Of a stretch of DNA of 64,000 nt, positions 46,426 to 58,129 are shown piece by piece; the stretch's first letter is position 1; the number at the start of each line of letters is the position of its first letter. The notes under the pieces are model-generated. The model saw nothing but the letters and a program-made list of their open reading frames with translations, searched no databases and was not told the origin of the DNA. The stretch comes from Sclerotinia nivalis. Its lineage: Eukaryota > Ascomycota > Leotiomycetes > Helotiales > Sclerotiniaceae. The stretch is taken from NCBI GenBank assembly GCA_029531795.1, contig JAPEIS010000012.1:186001-250000 (forward strand), in the 5' to 3' direction. The position numbers and the translations under genes were made by a program.

Positions 46426-46919
46426 TATTACAATTACAGATCTTACAATAACCGATTATATAAATACACATTATAATTTGATCGGATTAATATAAGATTA
46501 AGATAATCATAAGAATAAACGAATACAGATTATATTAATATCAGATTATATAATAGAGCATAAAGCATTGAAGTTTCGAAGACTTCCAACACTTTTAGAA
46601 CATTGGAGTTTCAAAGGCTCCCAACGCTCTTGAAGTATTGGAGTTTCGAAGGCTCCCAATACTTCCGAAACATTGAAGCTTTGAAGGCTTTTAAGGCTTC
46701 TAAATACGAAGATCTATATAAACAAAATGGATTCCTTTATTTGTAAAACTTCGTACTCAAGAATAATCATTAGTTTAAACATTATAGTTATTATACAATA
46801 CAATCGTTATATCTTTCATTCTTATTAAACCTCTATTTAATCTTTAGTAAAAACCACCACAGCCTTTCTATAAATCCCTTGATCACTTCTTAATGATAAA
46901 GAATTGTAGCGACATAACA
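46426..46919 (+). repeat. Gypsy-A 3' LTR
   Basis: 494 bp, TATTACAATT to ACATAACA. It aligns end to end with the 5' LTR, mostly with C/T and G/A changes. The 35-bp units begin at 46564, 46599, 46634 and 46669. Confidence 0.9.
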
Positions 46920-47803
46920 CAAAAGTTACTTTACAATAGATTATTAATATTATCGAATTTTTAAATAAATTCCTTATTGATTTTGATATAAAAGTTAAAT
47001 ATATAATTTATAAATACCATTCTCTATATATCGAGGATTATCCAAAAGATGATATCGATTGTTTATCTATTCAAACATTTTCTATTTTTAAAAGAACTTT
47101 TTATAAAAAACCTTCTATTGAAGAAATATTAGATAAAGATTACATATCACAATCTGACGATTCTTCTATTGACCTCGAATTTCAGCAGGATTTGATATCT
47201 AGTATGAATTATTATCAAACAAAACGCTACAAAGAACCAAATAATCAAGCATAGATGATTCCCAATTGTCCATATCCAAAATCGATCTTAAAGATTACAA
47301 ATCGACATCGGCCTATTCATAATCCAAAAAACTGTTTGTTTTTGTTTTCTATTGAAGAACTTTTTATATCTATTTACAAAGATACAAATCCAAATATAAA
47401 TGATATTCATTGATTACAAGTTTTTAACTTTGTTTCGTTTTGTCAATAAAATAACATTCAGGCTATTCGATTGATATAGAATGAATTGGATACCGTACAG
47501 AAAACTGTTGAGCAAAATCATCTATAATAGATTATATTATCTTCGATATTTACAGAAGGGGATTTTCGATTGATTTTATAAGGGCAAGATAATATAATAG
47601 AGATACTCTTTAGAACCCTATTGCAACTTTATGATTTTATATACAATTGTTATAAGCCGTTTCATTTGCGAAAGGTCTTTAAAGTTGATATCGATAAATT
47701 TTTAATTGGCAAATCTTTTTTTAGTGACGATCAAATATAATAAAAGCTTTCTATATAATTATAAGACAAACTTTCTGTTTTTCTTTTATGTTATGCAGAT
47801 AAA

Positions 47804-48409
47804 TTGTTGCTTTGTCGAATCTGGGATTACAAAATTGAATTGATACTTGGTAAAAAGTTATTTTATTTCAAAAACTGCTCTTTATCGTCAATAGAGTTGG
47901 TAGTGGTGTACAAATGGTTTGATAATAATCTCTTCAAGGGGTTCATTCGGGAATCGAGATTGCAATATGTTTCTTTTTTGCTATTGGTTGCCAAACCGGG
48001 AAGAGGGGTTTGTATTTGTCAAGATTATCGAGGATTAAATAATGTTATTATAAAGAATCGTTATTCATTATTCATTGTTTGTGAAATGCTGGATGCTTTT
48101 TGCAATGTAAAAATTTACACCAAGCTTGATATCATTGTAGTGTTCAACAAATTGCAAATCGCCGAAGGGGATGAATGGAAAATTGTATTTATTATTCGTT
48201 TTAGTCTTTTTGAATCTCTGGTTATGTTTTTCGGTCTCTGCAATGCGCTTGCATCGTTCCAACATTATATCAATTATACACTTTTCGACGAGTTGGACAA
48301 GTATTGTATTGTATATCTCGATAACGTTTTAATCTACTTCGATAATCCTGTAGAATATAAAGAATATGTCCGTCAAGTAGTTCAAAAGTTAATGGATGCT
48401 GGATTATAG
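47804..48409 (+). pseudogene. Gypsy-B reverse transcriptase fragment
   Basis: 201 open codons: AKPGRGVCICQDYRGLNNVI, YTKLDIIVVFNKLQIAEGDE, FFGLCNALASFQHYINYTLF and CIVYLDNVLIYFD. The YLDD catalytic box has become YLDN, a G-to-A change. The thumb continues after a stop at 48527-48742 (FFGFVNFYRCFIKDFSKICC). Confidence 0.85.
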
Positions 48410-49279
48410 ATTGATATTAACAAATGCGAGTTCGAAACTACGAAGACAAAGTATTTGGGTTTTATCATTACAATTGAAGGCATCGAAATGGATTAAGAAA
48501 AGGTTACGGCTATTATATCTTGGAAATTGCTTTTATGTGTAAAGGATTTACAACGATTTTTTGGTTTTGTTAATTTCTATCGATGTTTTATAAAAGATTT
48601 TTCAAAGATTTGTTGCTTTTTCAACGACCTTTTGCAGAAGAATATTATATGGGATTGGATTACAGATCATACAAAGGCTTTTGATGTTTTAAAAAGAGCT
48701 TTCACAATAGTATCGGTTTTGGCATACTTTGATTACAGATAGAAAACTGTTTTGGAAATCGACACTTCCGATTGAGTTTCAAAAGGAGTTCTTTTGCAAT
48801 ATGATAATGATAACGTTTTGTGTTTAATTGTTTATTTTTCATTTAAGTATACAGCAGTGGAATACAATTATGAGATCTATAATAAAGAATTATTCGTTAT
48901 TATCAAAACAATAAAAGAATAACGCCTAAAGTTCTAAGACTCATAAGAGGAGTTCGAAATTCTTATTGATCACAAAAATCTCGAATATTTTATAATTACA
49001 AAAGCTCTCAATCAACAACAAATACGATAATCTAAATTTCTGTTTCAATATAATTTCCGTATAGTCTATCAATTAAGAAACAAAACTATTCGATCAAATA
49101 CACTAAGTAGAAAACACAAAGATCAACTGTATCGCTTTAATCCAAACGATAAACGTCTAAAGAATCAAAAACGCATTATCCTCCCTTAGGATCGTTTTGA
49201 CAACGATCTTTATAAGGATTTGATTAGATATATCAATTTGGCATTAATGGAGACAATAGTACTACTCCACAACCAACCA

Positions 49280-50302
49280 ATTGATGCTTTAATCGATGTA
49301 GCATATATTAGATCCGATATTGCAAATCAATTTATCTCTGCTTTTAACAACCTATTGATGACTAAATAACCAAAAAAGCATCGTAAAATCCTCCGGATCG
49401 CTATACAAGATTGTTCGATCCAAAATAATAGAATTTACTACCGGGATAAAATTTAGATTCCACTAAACGATAAACTCAAACTCCAAATTATCTATCGAAC
49501 TCATTCTTTTGATCCTACCAATCATCCTGGTCGAATTAAAACGATCGATCTTGTTTCTTGTACATATTGGTGGTCTAATATATATTTGGAGATCGTATCC
49601 TATATAAAGGCCTACGAACTTTATACTTACACCAAATCATCCAAATCAATACCTCCCGGATTTTTGAAATCGTTACCTGTTCCTTTTCGTATATAATCTG
49701 ATATCTCAATCGATTATATTACACCACTCCCGAATTGCACTCATTATAATTCTACCTATAAACATATCTTGGTAGTAATCTATAGATTAACCAAAATGAG
49801 ATATTTCATCGATACATATACACTAACAATAAAAGAGCTAATCAATACTTTTATCAATTATATCTATACACTTTATGAACTTCTAGACAATATCATTTCC
49901 GATCAGGGAATACAATTCGTATTAGGATTTTAATTACAACTCTCGGAACGATTGGAAGTTACCTTAAAACATTCTTCAGCTTTTCATTTTCAAACAAATA
50001 ATCAAACTGAATATATTAACTCGATTCTGAAGTAGTATTTACAAGCTTTTGTTAACTATCATCAAAACAATTAATTGGATTGACTACTTTTAGCCGAATT
50101 TGTATCCAATAATTTGATCTCTGAAACAACTAATTGTTCGCCTTTCTTCACCAATTACAACTTTAATTTATACCTAAGTATTGAACCTAATAAACCTTAT
50201 CTATCAGATATAACTCTAATACAAAAACGTAAATTCTTTAAAGATAATAAGACCATAGATTGTATAGAATATATTTTAAAGCAACTTCGTACTCTTGTAT
50301 AA
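49280..50302 (+). pseudogene. Gypsy-B integrase remnant
   Basis: Broken frames give SIDYITPLPNCTHYN (first Asp), LLDNIISDQGIQFVLGF (second Asp) and FQTNNQTEYINSILK (Glu region), then SETTNCSPFFTNYNFNLYLS (50114-50302). All three catalytic positions are recognisable, but the frame is interrupted many times. Confidence 0.75.
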
Positions 50303-50639
50303 CAAATAGTTGCTACTTATAAGAATTATACTAACCACCATTGTTCTAATTTACCTCGCTATACAGCTAATCAAAAAGTCTTTATCAATACCAAGAATAT
50401 AAAGACTTTGTACAAAACAAAAAAGCTAGATGATAAATAGATCGATTCTTACAAGATTATCAAAGTTTATCTTCGTACTTATCTTGTTCAATTGTCTAAA
50501 AACATTAAAATCTTTCCTGTTTTCCATTATTCTCTTTTACTTCCAATTTATACTAATCCTCACTTCCCAGCTCAAATAACGATTAACAAATCAGAATCCC
50601 TAACTACACAAAACAGAATTTTGGAATAGAACAACAATA

Positions 50640-50833
50640 AGGATAAACCTATTCAGAAATAGATATTTGAAAAAGTTCTAAATAATCACAATAAAAATGA
50701 CCATCATTATTTAATCAAATGAAAACACTACACACCAACTTGACAACCAACTAATAACTTAAAGAGTAACAAAAAGATTCTTATCGAATATCATCACCTT
50801 CATCCAGAAAAACCAAGACCGCCAACTTGAGTC
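50640..50833 (+). pseudogene. Gypsy-B chromodomain-like C-terminus
   Basis: FEKVLNNHNKNDHHYLIK, stop, KHYTPT, stop, QPTNN and EYHHLHPEKPRPPT fit the chromodomain pattern (E-[KV]-I-L..YL-[IV]-KW...P-T-W-[EQ]-P), with two Trp codons now stops. Confidence 0.6.
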
Positions 50834-51127
50834 CTAAAATACCCCAACACTACTATATTGCAATCGGAACCACAGAATTTGCAATCGGAATCACACAACA
50901 CAATTACTACACCCACTCTACAAAGATCCACTTGCACCAAGATTATTCGCTTCGCCTAAAAGTATATTACATATTATAACAATAAAAAATATAACATCAT
51001 TAAAAGATATCACACATTTTTTATTCAAAGATCTAATTGAAGAAAAAGATCTATATTTTTTCTTTATTTTTTTTTTATTTTTTTTATACCCATTTAAAAT
51101 CAAATGGGTTTCTTGAAAAAGAAATAC

Positions 51128-51290
51128 TATTACAGATTCATCTCCCTTCACCTACACATAATCATATATGCCTTAGATACACATATATACATTCACTTCT
51201 ATATAATCAGGTCACCTCCTTGACCTTCTTCTCCTCCTCGTAATACAACAATAGATCAAACCTACACATACCTTTTCCCTCACCGTGATA
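51128..51290 (+). repeat. Gypsy-B 3' LTR
   Basis: 163 bp, TATTACAGATTC to CCGTGATA, followed by ATTAT. The terminal G of TG is now A, consistent with RIP. Confidence 0.83.
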
Positions 51291-51944
51291 ATTATTTAGG
51301 TAATCAATAGGTTTTTCGGTTGATTCATTGTAATCGATCTATCGGATAGTATATTTCAAACAGGGGCTATTGTGATTGTGATGCTTTTAGTAGGAATTCA
51401 GAACTTCTTCTACCTTGAATTGTTCGATTTCTTTGATTTCAATAAAAGAAGGGAACGGATTGCATTGATTAAGGATAAAATCGTTATAAGTAAAATATAG
51501 TAAATTTATATAGAATATAGAATGATTTCTTATTGAAATAGATAATTCGAATTTATAAGTATATGTGTTTATAATTTGTAGAATCCGGAATGGGTTTAGA
51601 TTCTTTCAATTTAGTTTCTTTTGGGGTCTTAGAGTCTTGATGTTTTTGATATTCAATCAAACTAGATCATCAGGATTGTAATAACAGATAAAAGTATAAT
51701 AGATATCGGTATTCTTTGTATAATGAATTTGGTTAACAATCAATTCGATCTTCAAATGTTCAACAATCAGGAACATTTTCTTGACAAACTTTTCGGTATC
51801 CCGAATACTAAAATGGTTAGTGATGATGGATAGTTCAAATCCTATATACAGATGATAATTGTAATTCGTAAAGAATAGGATCAAATGGGAATTTTCAGAT
51901 TAAACAGAATTGATTGAAAATTCAACAATCGATAACCATTCGGA

Positions 51945-52226
51945 TCAATCGTTCTGCAAATACGAAATGTATGATCGAAGATATTGTTCGAATATAACGT
52001 TTGCTCTTTTAATTTGCTTATTGGTTTTCGGATAGTAGACTGTCGATAGTTTCGATATTATACTCAAGCGTTTATAAATGTATTTCCAGAAATCAAATAT
52101 AAATTGAGTATTACGATCGGATATAATCGTCAACAGTAAACTATACAACTTCCAGATATACTTCAAGAATAAGTAAACTACTTTTTCGGAATTACAAGTA
52201 TTATAACAAAACAGGAAATGCTTCAT
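51945..52226 (-). pseudogene. Gypsy-D integrase core fragment
   Basis: 93 open codons with TIISDRNTQFIFDFWKYIY (second catalytic Asp), LSTVYYPKTNKQIKRANVIF (catalytic Glu expected after TNGQTE, here Lys) and EQYLRSYISYLQND. The Glu position reads Lys, a G-to-A change. Confidence 0.75.
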
Positions 52227-53939
52227 TTTAATTAATCGATCGATTATTATGAATATCGTATTATAACCAAAACTTTTCGGGAGGTGTATTATGAAATCGA
52301 TCGATATATCTTTTTATATTTATTGAGGGATTGGGAGTGAATAGAGGATACCTTTTTGTTTTTTATAGTTCAGTATTGTTTGGTGATAATTATGATAATT
52401 ATGTATTCAATGATTAATATAGTTATAATATTCAGGCCAATAATAGTTTCGGGATAAAAGCTCAAAGATACAAATACAGTACAAATGACCTGTAGTAAAG
52501 GAATCGTGGATCAGGCGAAGCAGTTCAGTTTTCAGGTTATTGTGATCAAAAACGAAAAGCTTTCTACAATAATATAGTAGACTATTATTCTCGGTATATT
52601 CAAACAAGGTAATACAGGGATACTTGGGTGCTTTTTTTACCAAGGTTTTCAGAATAGATATAGGTATAGAATCGGATATATATGCTTTAACAAATAGAGT
52701 TTTCAATTTCTTCGGTGGTTCGAATAGCAGATCGGGGATTACAACAGATATCGAAGGTTGATTAAATGGAGCAATAGGAGTGGGTAGTGGTTCAAAGATT
52801 GATAGAACTTTGGGGATAAATAGAATATCAGAAATAGACGGGAAGCTAGGGACGGATAAGATAGATCTGGAGATTGAGCAAACTGAATTAGATTCTTTCG
52901 ACGATCGATAAGATTGATTACGGATAATGATTATAAAACGAATTTTTTTTTTTAAAGAATCTATCAAATCAAATGAGATAAGTATAAACGAGACAAATAC
53001 AGAAACAGAAATGAATACAAAGAACAAAACGGGATCAAGATTTTCTGATTTCAAAATCGTTTGGCTTTAATATAGAAAACGTTCATTTTCCTCTTTAGAC
53101 AGATTTTTTGATCTTCTAATTAAAACATCAGATTTAGCTCCTTGTTTATCTAATCGATAAGTAATCTTGAAATTGAATCGAAACAGAAATTCAGATTAAT
53201 AGATTTGATAGTGGTTCAATAATTTGGTAATTGTAAAATACTCCAAATTCTTGTGATTTATGATCATCTGAATCGGAGACGGTGCTCCCTTTAGTTTTAG
53301 ATGCTATTCCTCGAAGCATCGAATAATAGTTAATAGTTCTTTGTTGTAAATCTCGTAATTATATTCGATGATTGAATGTTTTTTCGAGAAATATACAACA
53401 GATTTCAGAATTCCTATATCATTGTATTAAAATAGTATTTCAATAGATATGAAATCGGATGTATCGGTTTTTATAATTATATCTTTTTTCCAATCGAAAG
53501 TGATTAGGATTGGTGCTTCAGTAAATGCTATTTTTAGAGCAGAAAAAGCTTTCGTATAAGTAGGATTTCAAACAAACAAGATATTCTTTCGGATCAGATT
53601 AATCAGCGGATGTATGATAAACGAGAAACCACGAATAAATCGTCGATAGAAATTATCAAATCCGATAAATGTTTATACATTTATTAGATAAACCAAAATC
53701 TTCTATTCGATGATCATCTTGATCTTTGCGGGATTTATTCGGATATCTTCTCGGCCTACAATAAGACTCAGGAATTTGATTTCAGGTTTCAAGAAATCGT
53801 ACTTCTTTAGATTTGTATATAGACTAGTCTTCCTTAAAGCTTCCAGGACTTTTTGAATATGAGCGATATGCTCAAAGCAGGTTTTATTGTAGATTAGAAT
53901 ATCATCTAAATAAATAATATAGAATATATCTAAATACTT

Positions 53940-54191
53940 TTATAGGGTATCGTTGATAAAACATTGGAATGTAATAGATGCATTAATCAATTCAAAGGGT
54001 ATGATTAGGATCTCAAATAGATCGAAATGAGTACAGAAAGTAGCTAAATGTTTTTGTTCTTTTTTAATCCTTATATTATTGAATACAGAAATGATATCGA
54101 TCTTTGTAAAGAATTTTATTTCTTTCAAATTATTCAAGGATTTTTTGGTAAACGGTAACGGATAGCGATCTTTTGTTGATAAATTATTCAA
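53940..54191 (-). pseudogene. Gypsy-D reverse transcriptase fragment
   Basis: 83 open codons: LSTKDRYPLPFTKKSLNNL, FFTKIDIISVFNNIRI, FDLFEILIIPFELINA. A stop separates it from the catalytic IYLDDILIYN and the ...VGREDIRINPAKI part just downstream (53,750-53,930). Confidence 0.8.
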
Positions 54192-55480
54192 AGTTCGATA
54201 ATTGATATAGAATTGTAATCCTTTATCGGATTTCTTGATGAATAGAATAGGCGAAGCCGAAATGGATGAATTCGAATAGATGAATTCTTTTTGAAGGTTT
54301 TCGGATAGTCAGTCTTTCAAAGCAGTAAATTCGTTTTAGGATATGGAATAAAAAATTTCAAATAATAATTTGGTTCTTTCTTTCAAATGGATATCATAGT
54401 TGTATAATCGATGCGGGGGCAGTTTGTCGGCGTTTCGCAGGGAGAATATATCAATCCAGGATCGGAATTCCTTAGATAGATCAAATAGAATAGGGTCTTT
54501 TCTTTGGGATAGGATATTGTTAATCAAGTTTATAGTAATCTGGAATATTTTATAATTGCAATAAATGTATATTATATAGGTTTTCATTGATATAGATGTG
54601 ATGTTTTTACTTTGAAAAGCATTTGGGCGAAAAGGCAGGTATACTGAGTAGGTTTTCTCCGAGACGTTTTGTAACGTTTTCATACAGGATAATTGCAATA
54701 ATGTATTACAGAATTTTCGATAGAACTCGTTATCGAATCGGAATATATTAAATACAAATTCGATATAGAGATTGTGCTTCTTTAATTATGCTAATCCTAG
54801 GATAATTGGATAATAAACTAATTCAGTGATATAGATTTTTGATTTCTTTTCGTAGTGATTGTTGATTTGCAAATCGATTAGAATATAACAATCCATTCGA
54901 TTTTCAGATAGTATTTTCCTATCGAATCTAATGACTTCAAACGAAACAGATAATTTATATATTGAAAGCTTAATAGTTTCAATTCAATTTCGATTTGCGA
55001 AAGTATATCCTTTGTATTTGTTATCCATTATAATGTAAATAGAACAGGATCGATTAGATATCGATAGAATAGTAATAAACAATATCATTAGGTTTACTCG
55101 ATTGCTTGTTTTTTCAACGAAAGATAAACCTCGAATTGCAGCGATAGACAAGTGTAGTGTATGTAGAGCTTTCGTTTGATAACGATTTATATCAAGCGAA
55201 TTCCGTTTCCCGAACTTGGGGAGCTGGAAGGGGATAGATTGTATAGTGATATAGTATATAATTGAATCTGAACGGAGGATGGAACAAAGGATGGTAAAGC
55301 AAAACTGATAAGGTTAATTTTAATTTGTATAGGACGATTATCTAAAAACAAACAGTTTTTTATATAGTGATCGATAGATCTACAATGGAAGTATTTCTTT
55401 TATTTGCATTTATTAGTATATCTTTGGGAATTGAGATTTATTGGATTTCCAGTAGGTATAATTATAGCAAAAGCAATAGA

Positions 55481-56113
55481 TCAGATAGTAGAATTCAGGA
55501 ACGAAATGAAGGTACAGTTAACAGGATTTAGGTTTTGAGTAATAATACAGAATAACAGAACGATTGGATTACAATCGAAGTTGGTTGATTCTATTAGGTA
55601 CAAACGACGATTCTTCAATATCTGTATAAAAACAGCGAATGTATCAGCACTATCTATAAGAAATTCGACGATAACAATCTGGTTTTTCAGTTTACTCGAT
55701 AAAACTTGTTCTAATAGAATAATCAGGGTACTATTATTATCGGTTATCCCGGTTTCTAATATTAATCTTTGAAACTCAATATAGAAGATATAGAACAATT
55801 GGTTCCTTTGTTTCAGATTAATCAAAAATTTCCGGATCTCGATTTATTTGTTCTAGTTTCTATAAGCTCTTTTCAGTATTTACAATAGATTTTTATAATC
55901 AACAAGTTTAACAAATTGTCCTTTGATATTATACAATCGAATTTGTACAGTAGCAGGTCTAGTTAATTTTCTAGTTATATAAATCAGATGGGAATGCGGG
56001 AAAATGAAGTGATCGGAATTGGTATATATTTTATTTTGTATTTGATCGATAAATCGATTAAGATCGATTTTCGTTTTATCAAATGGTACAGGATCAGGTA
56101 CTTTCTTATTCAA
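55481..56113 (-). pseudogene. Gypsy-D gag
   Basis: Open pieces 55880-56113 (KKVPDPVPFDKTKIDLNRFI, YNIKGQFVKLVDYKNLL) and 55481-55825 (FYIFYIEFQRLILETGITDN, LLEQVLSSKLKNQ) form a Ty3-type capsid. A single stop region separates them. A zinc knuckle (HCRSIDHYIKNC) follows near 55,360. Confidence 0.75.
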
Positions 56114-56514
56114 TTAAGGTTTCGATAGAACAAAAGCAACAACTAGAGTTGTAACAAAAGTTAGAAGCAAAGGATCGATTTGATCGGTAGGGATTGAAAC
56201 AGACAGGGCAACAAAAATAGGATAAAGTTGAATCAGATAAATAATCAATCTATCGTTTTCCTCTTTTCATTATATAAATATAGTTTTTTCGATTTGTAAA
56301 TCGAAAGTAAGCTTTTGAATTGCGGATTGCAGATCGGTCATTTTTGTTTCCATTTTTATATTGAATTCGTAAAGGAAGGTAAAGTAACGATACCAGATCG
56401 CAATATCATTGATTATAACGGTAGCGAATTCTTTAGGGGAATCGGGCTGGCTAGACAAATGCGAATGGGACAACATTGTAGAAATGTCGATATAAATAGA
56501 AGGGAGCTACATAG

Positions 56515-56751
56515 TATCACAGAGACAACAAATAGAATAACAGAAATCACTTTTATTGATAAAATATAGTTCGAAAAGCTATATTTCTATAGAAGGAACA
56601 TTTCCTTTAAATATATTTGTGTGTGCTAGGGCTCCGAGCCCTAGCGCTCTTACAGGGTACGATCACCGAGCATGCCCCGCTCGGTGCTGGATCGGACAGA
56701 TGGAGCCTACTAAAGGGGCCGGTTCAGTGGCCCGGCCCTGACCCCGTGACA
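56515..56751 (-). repeat. Gypsy-D 5' LTR (right copy)
   Basis: 237 bp, starting TGTCACGGGG and ending GTGATA on the minus strand. It carries four hairpins at 56562-56586, 56625-56645, 56664-56686 and 56716-56738. Confidence 0.87.
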
Positions 56752-56756
56752 TATTA

Positions 56757-57800
56757 TTTGATTTTAGTATTTAATTTGATTTCTGGAAGGTATAATATAG
56801 CTTCCATTTTCATTGATTTGATTGGTGAGGTTTTGAAGATTTCTAAGATCTTTCGAAAAGTAAGGTTCTGAAGTAATTAAAGGATCTTTTTGAATGATGC
56901 TTGATTTTTCTATTATATAATTGATTCGTAATTGATTATATTGGTTATATAGGTTATATATAATTATTTTAATGTTTTAGAGCTGAGTTTTTTTTCTATA
57001 TTAGCTAATCTGGTTATTCGATAAAATGCTGTTTTAGTTTGAGTAGTTCGGATTGAAATATATTGTTTAAAGTTGAGACTAGAATCGAATTATATTTTTA
57101 ATTATCTTATTAGTGTTGAAGGTTGTACAATTTCGGAATTTGGGAGTTTGATTGGGGCATTTTTGATGTATTTGGATGTAGAGAAGTATATAAGTTCTGT
57201 TTTGGTTAGATCGAATTGAATAGTATTCTTTTTATCTAAAATATAGATTTGTTGAGCTGCTTTTTCGAGGGAAAGGATGTTCTTTTTTTAGTTTGTTGAA
57301 TATATGATTAAGGTTATATTGTTTATATATGAAAGATATTCAATCGAATTCGATTGGAAAAGGTCTTGGATATAGATTAAAAAAAAGATTAGTAAAATAG
57401 GGTTTCCTTGTAGAATTCCAGTATTGATTGGTTTGAAAGTTTCTGTTTGATTATCAAATAAGAATTTGAATAATCTGTTTTCCAAGAATGATGAAATCCA
57501 AACGATAAGATTGATTGGGAGTTTTAGATTTTTGTATATATCTAGAAGACGGTTCTTGGATATATAATCGAAAACGTTTTTGATATTCAAAAAGAGAATT
57601 GAAGTTTTCTTTTTGATTCTAGTATTCCTTTTGATTTCGATAGTAAATAGGATTGCTATATCGATTATTGATTTCTTTTGTTTTCTATCTATTTATGTAT
57701 AATGAAATAGTTTCGTTATTTTTGTTAGATAGTTAAGCTTTTGAGTTAGGATTCTTTTATTGATCTTGTTTAAGCAGTTGAGTAATACGATAATTGTCGG
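56757..57800 (-). mobile_element. LINE-2 copy C, RT part (right of Gypsy-D)
   Basis: Minus-strand RT: IIVLLNCLNKINKRIL (57,800 down), IDIAILFTIEIKRNTRIKKK, then the open piece 57288-57590 with NIKNVFDYISKNRLLDIY, GILQGNPILLIFFLIYIQDL and LSYINNITLIIYST. The YIDD-type box is now YINN. It continues to INYELII near 56940 and reaches Gypsy-D at 56757; the next part is at 36955-37263. A different LINE family from LINE-1 A/B. Confidence 0.8.
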
Positions 57801-58129
57801 AGCATGGTCATGTGTTGTTACCCCACCTTGATATATAACCTCTTTGTACGAAGAGAACCTTAGAAGAGGAATAATTTATATTACAATATAATATTATTCA
57901 TATTATATAGAATATTGTTGTTATCCTTTGTCCTCCCAATACTGATCAGTGGTTGACCGGATTATTTGTCAATTATAAAGCAGTAAGGAACGAATAGAAG
58001 AGGTGTACGAAGAAAGACGAAAGGAGATTTCAGATTTCACCCATACTGAGATTTCGTATAATTGATCTTCTAATCTGTGATCAAATTGTATTATCTATTC
58101 TTCTATATGTTAATGATTGCTAATTGAAT
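57801..58129. other. Unassigned 330-bp spacer in LINE-2
   Basis: No coding motif. Moderately AT-rich, beginning near TGTTGTTACCCCACC and containing TGATCAGTGGTTGACCGG. It could be a solo LTR or a filler at the LINE-2 inversion joint; no duplication or matching copy was found here. Confidence 0.35.

Larger units (their letters stand above)
40211..46919 (+). mobile_element. Gypsy-A: chromodomain Ty3/gypsy inserted in Gypsy-B
   Basis: Complete but dead element, 6.7 kb, with 494-bp LTRs and CAAAA duplications at 40206-40210 and 46920-46924. Internal order is gag (40800-41650), protease (42406-42666), RT (43010-43760), RNase H (43840-44260), integrase (44500-45300) and chromodomain (45590-45770: YNIETILDCKYIRNTIKYLI, LDYPYSENTWEF). 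Catalytic and structural residues have been changed by transitions throughout. Confidence 0.92.
37607..51290 (+). mobile_element. Gypsy-B: chromodomain Ty3/gypsy, split by Gypsy-A
   Basis: Plus-strand element with identical-length 163-bp LTRs (37607-37769, 51128-51290) and ATTAT duplications at 37602-37606 and 51291-51295. Gag starts at ATG 38049 and is interrupted by a solo LTR. The knuckle reads CNCCNRIGYLQIDC with the His now Tyr. The protease is 39743-39997; Gypsy-A fills 40211-46919. The sequence resumes at 46925 with spacer, RT (47804-48742), RNase H (48750-49170), integrase (49280-50300) and a chromodomain-like end (FEKVLNNHNKNDHHYLIK, 50650-50830). It inserted into the Gypsy-D chromodomain. 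Confidence 0.88.
37269..56751 (-). mobile_element. Gypsy-D: chromodomain Ty3/gypsy, split by Gypsy-B
   Basis: Minus-strand element with 237-bp LTRs at 56515-56751 (5') and 37269-37505 (3') and TATTA duplications. Internal sequence: gag 55481-56113 with a zinc knuckle (HCRSIDHYIKNC, near 55360), RT about 53600-54250 (STKDRYPLPFTKKSL; IYLDDILIYN intact), RNase H 53000-53550, integrase 51700-52450 (ISDRNTQFIFDFWKYI), and a chromodomain split in two. Its first half is at 51300-51500 (FKVEEVLNSY, IDYNESTEKPIDYLNN) and its end at 37510-37606 (KLIQNYHRRYPNKSSP). Gypsy-B occupies 37607-51290 in between. Many stops; not active. Confidence 0.88.

Noticed and set aside
57801..58129. Solo LTR starting TGTTGTTACCCC
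   Set aside because: No target duplication or second copy could be found, so only an unassigned spacer is reported.
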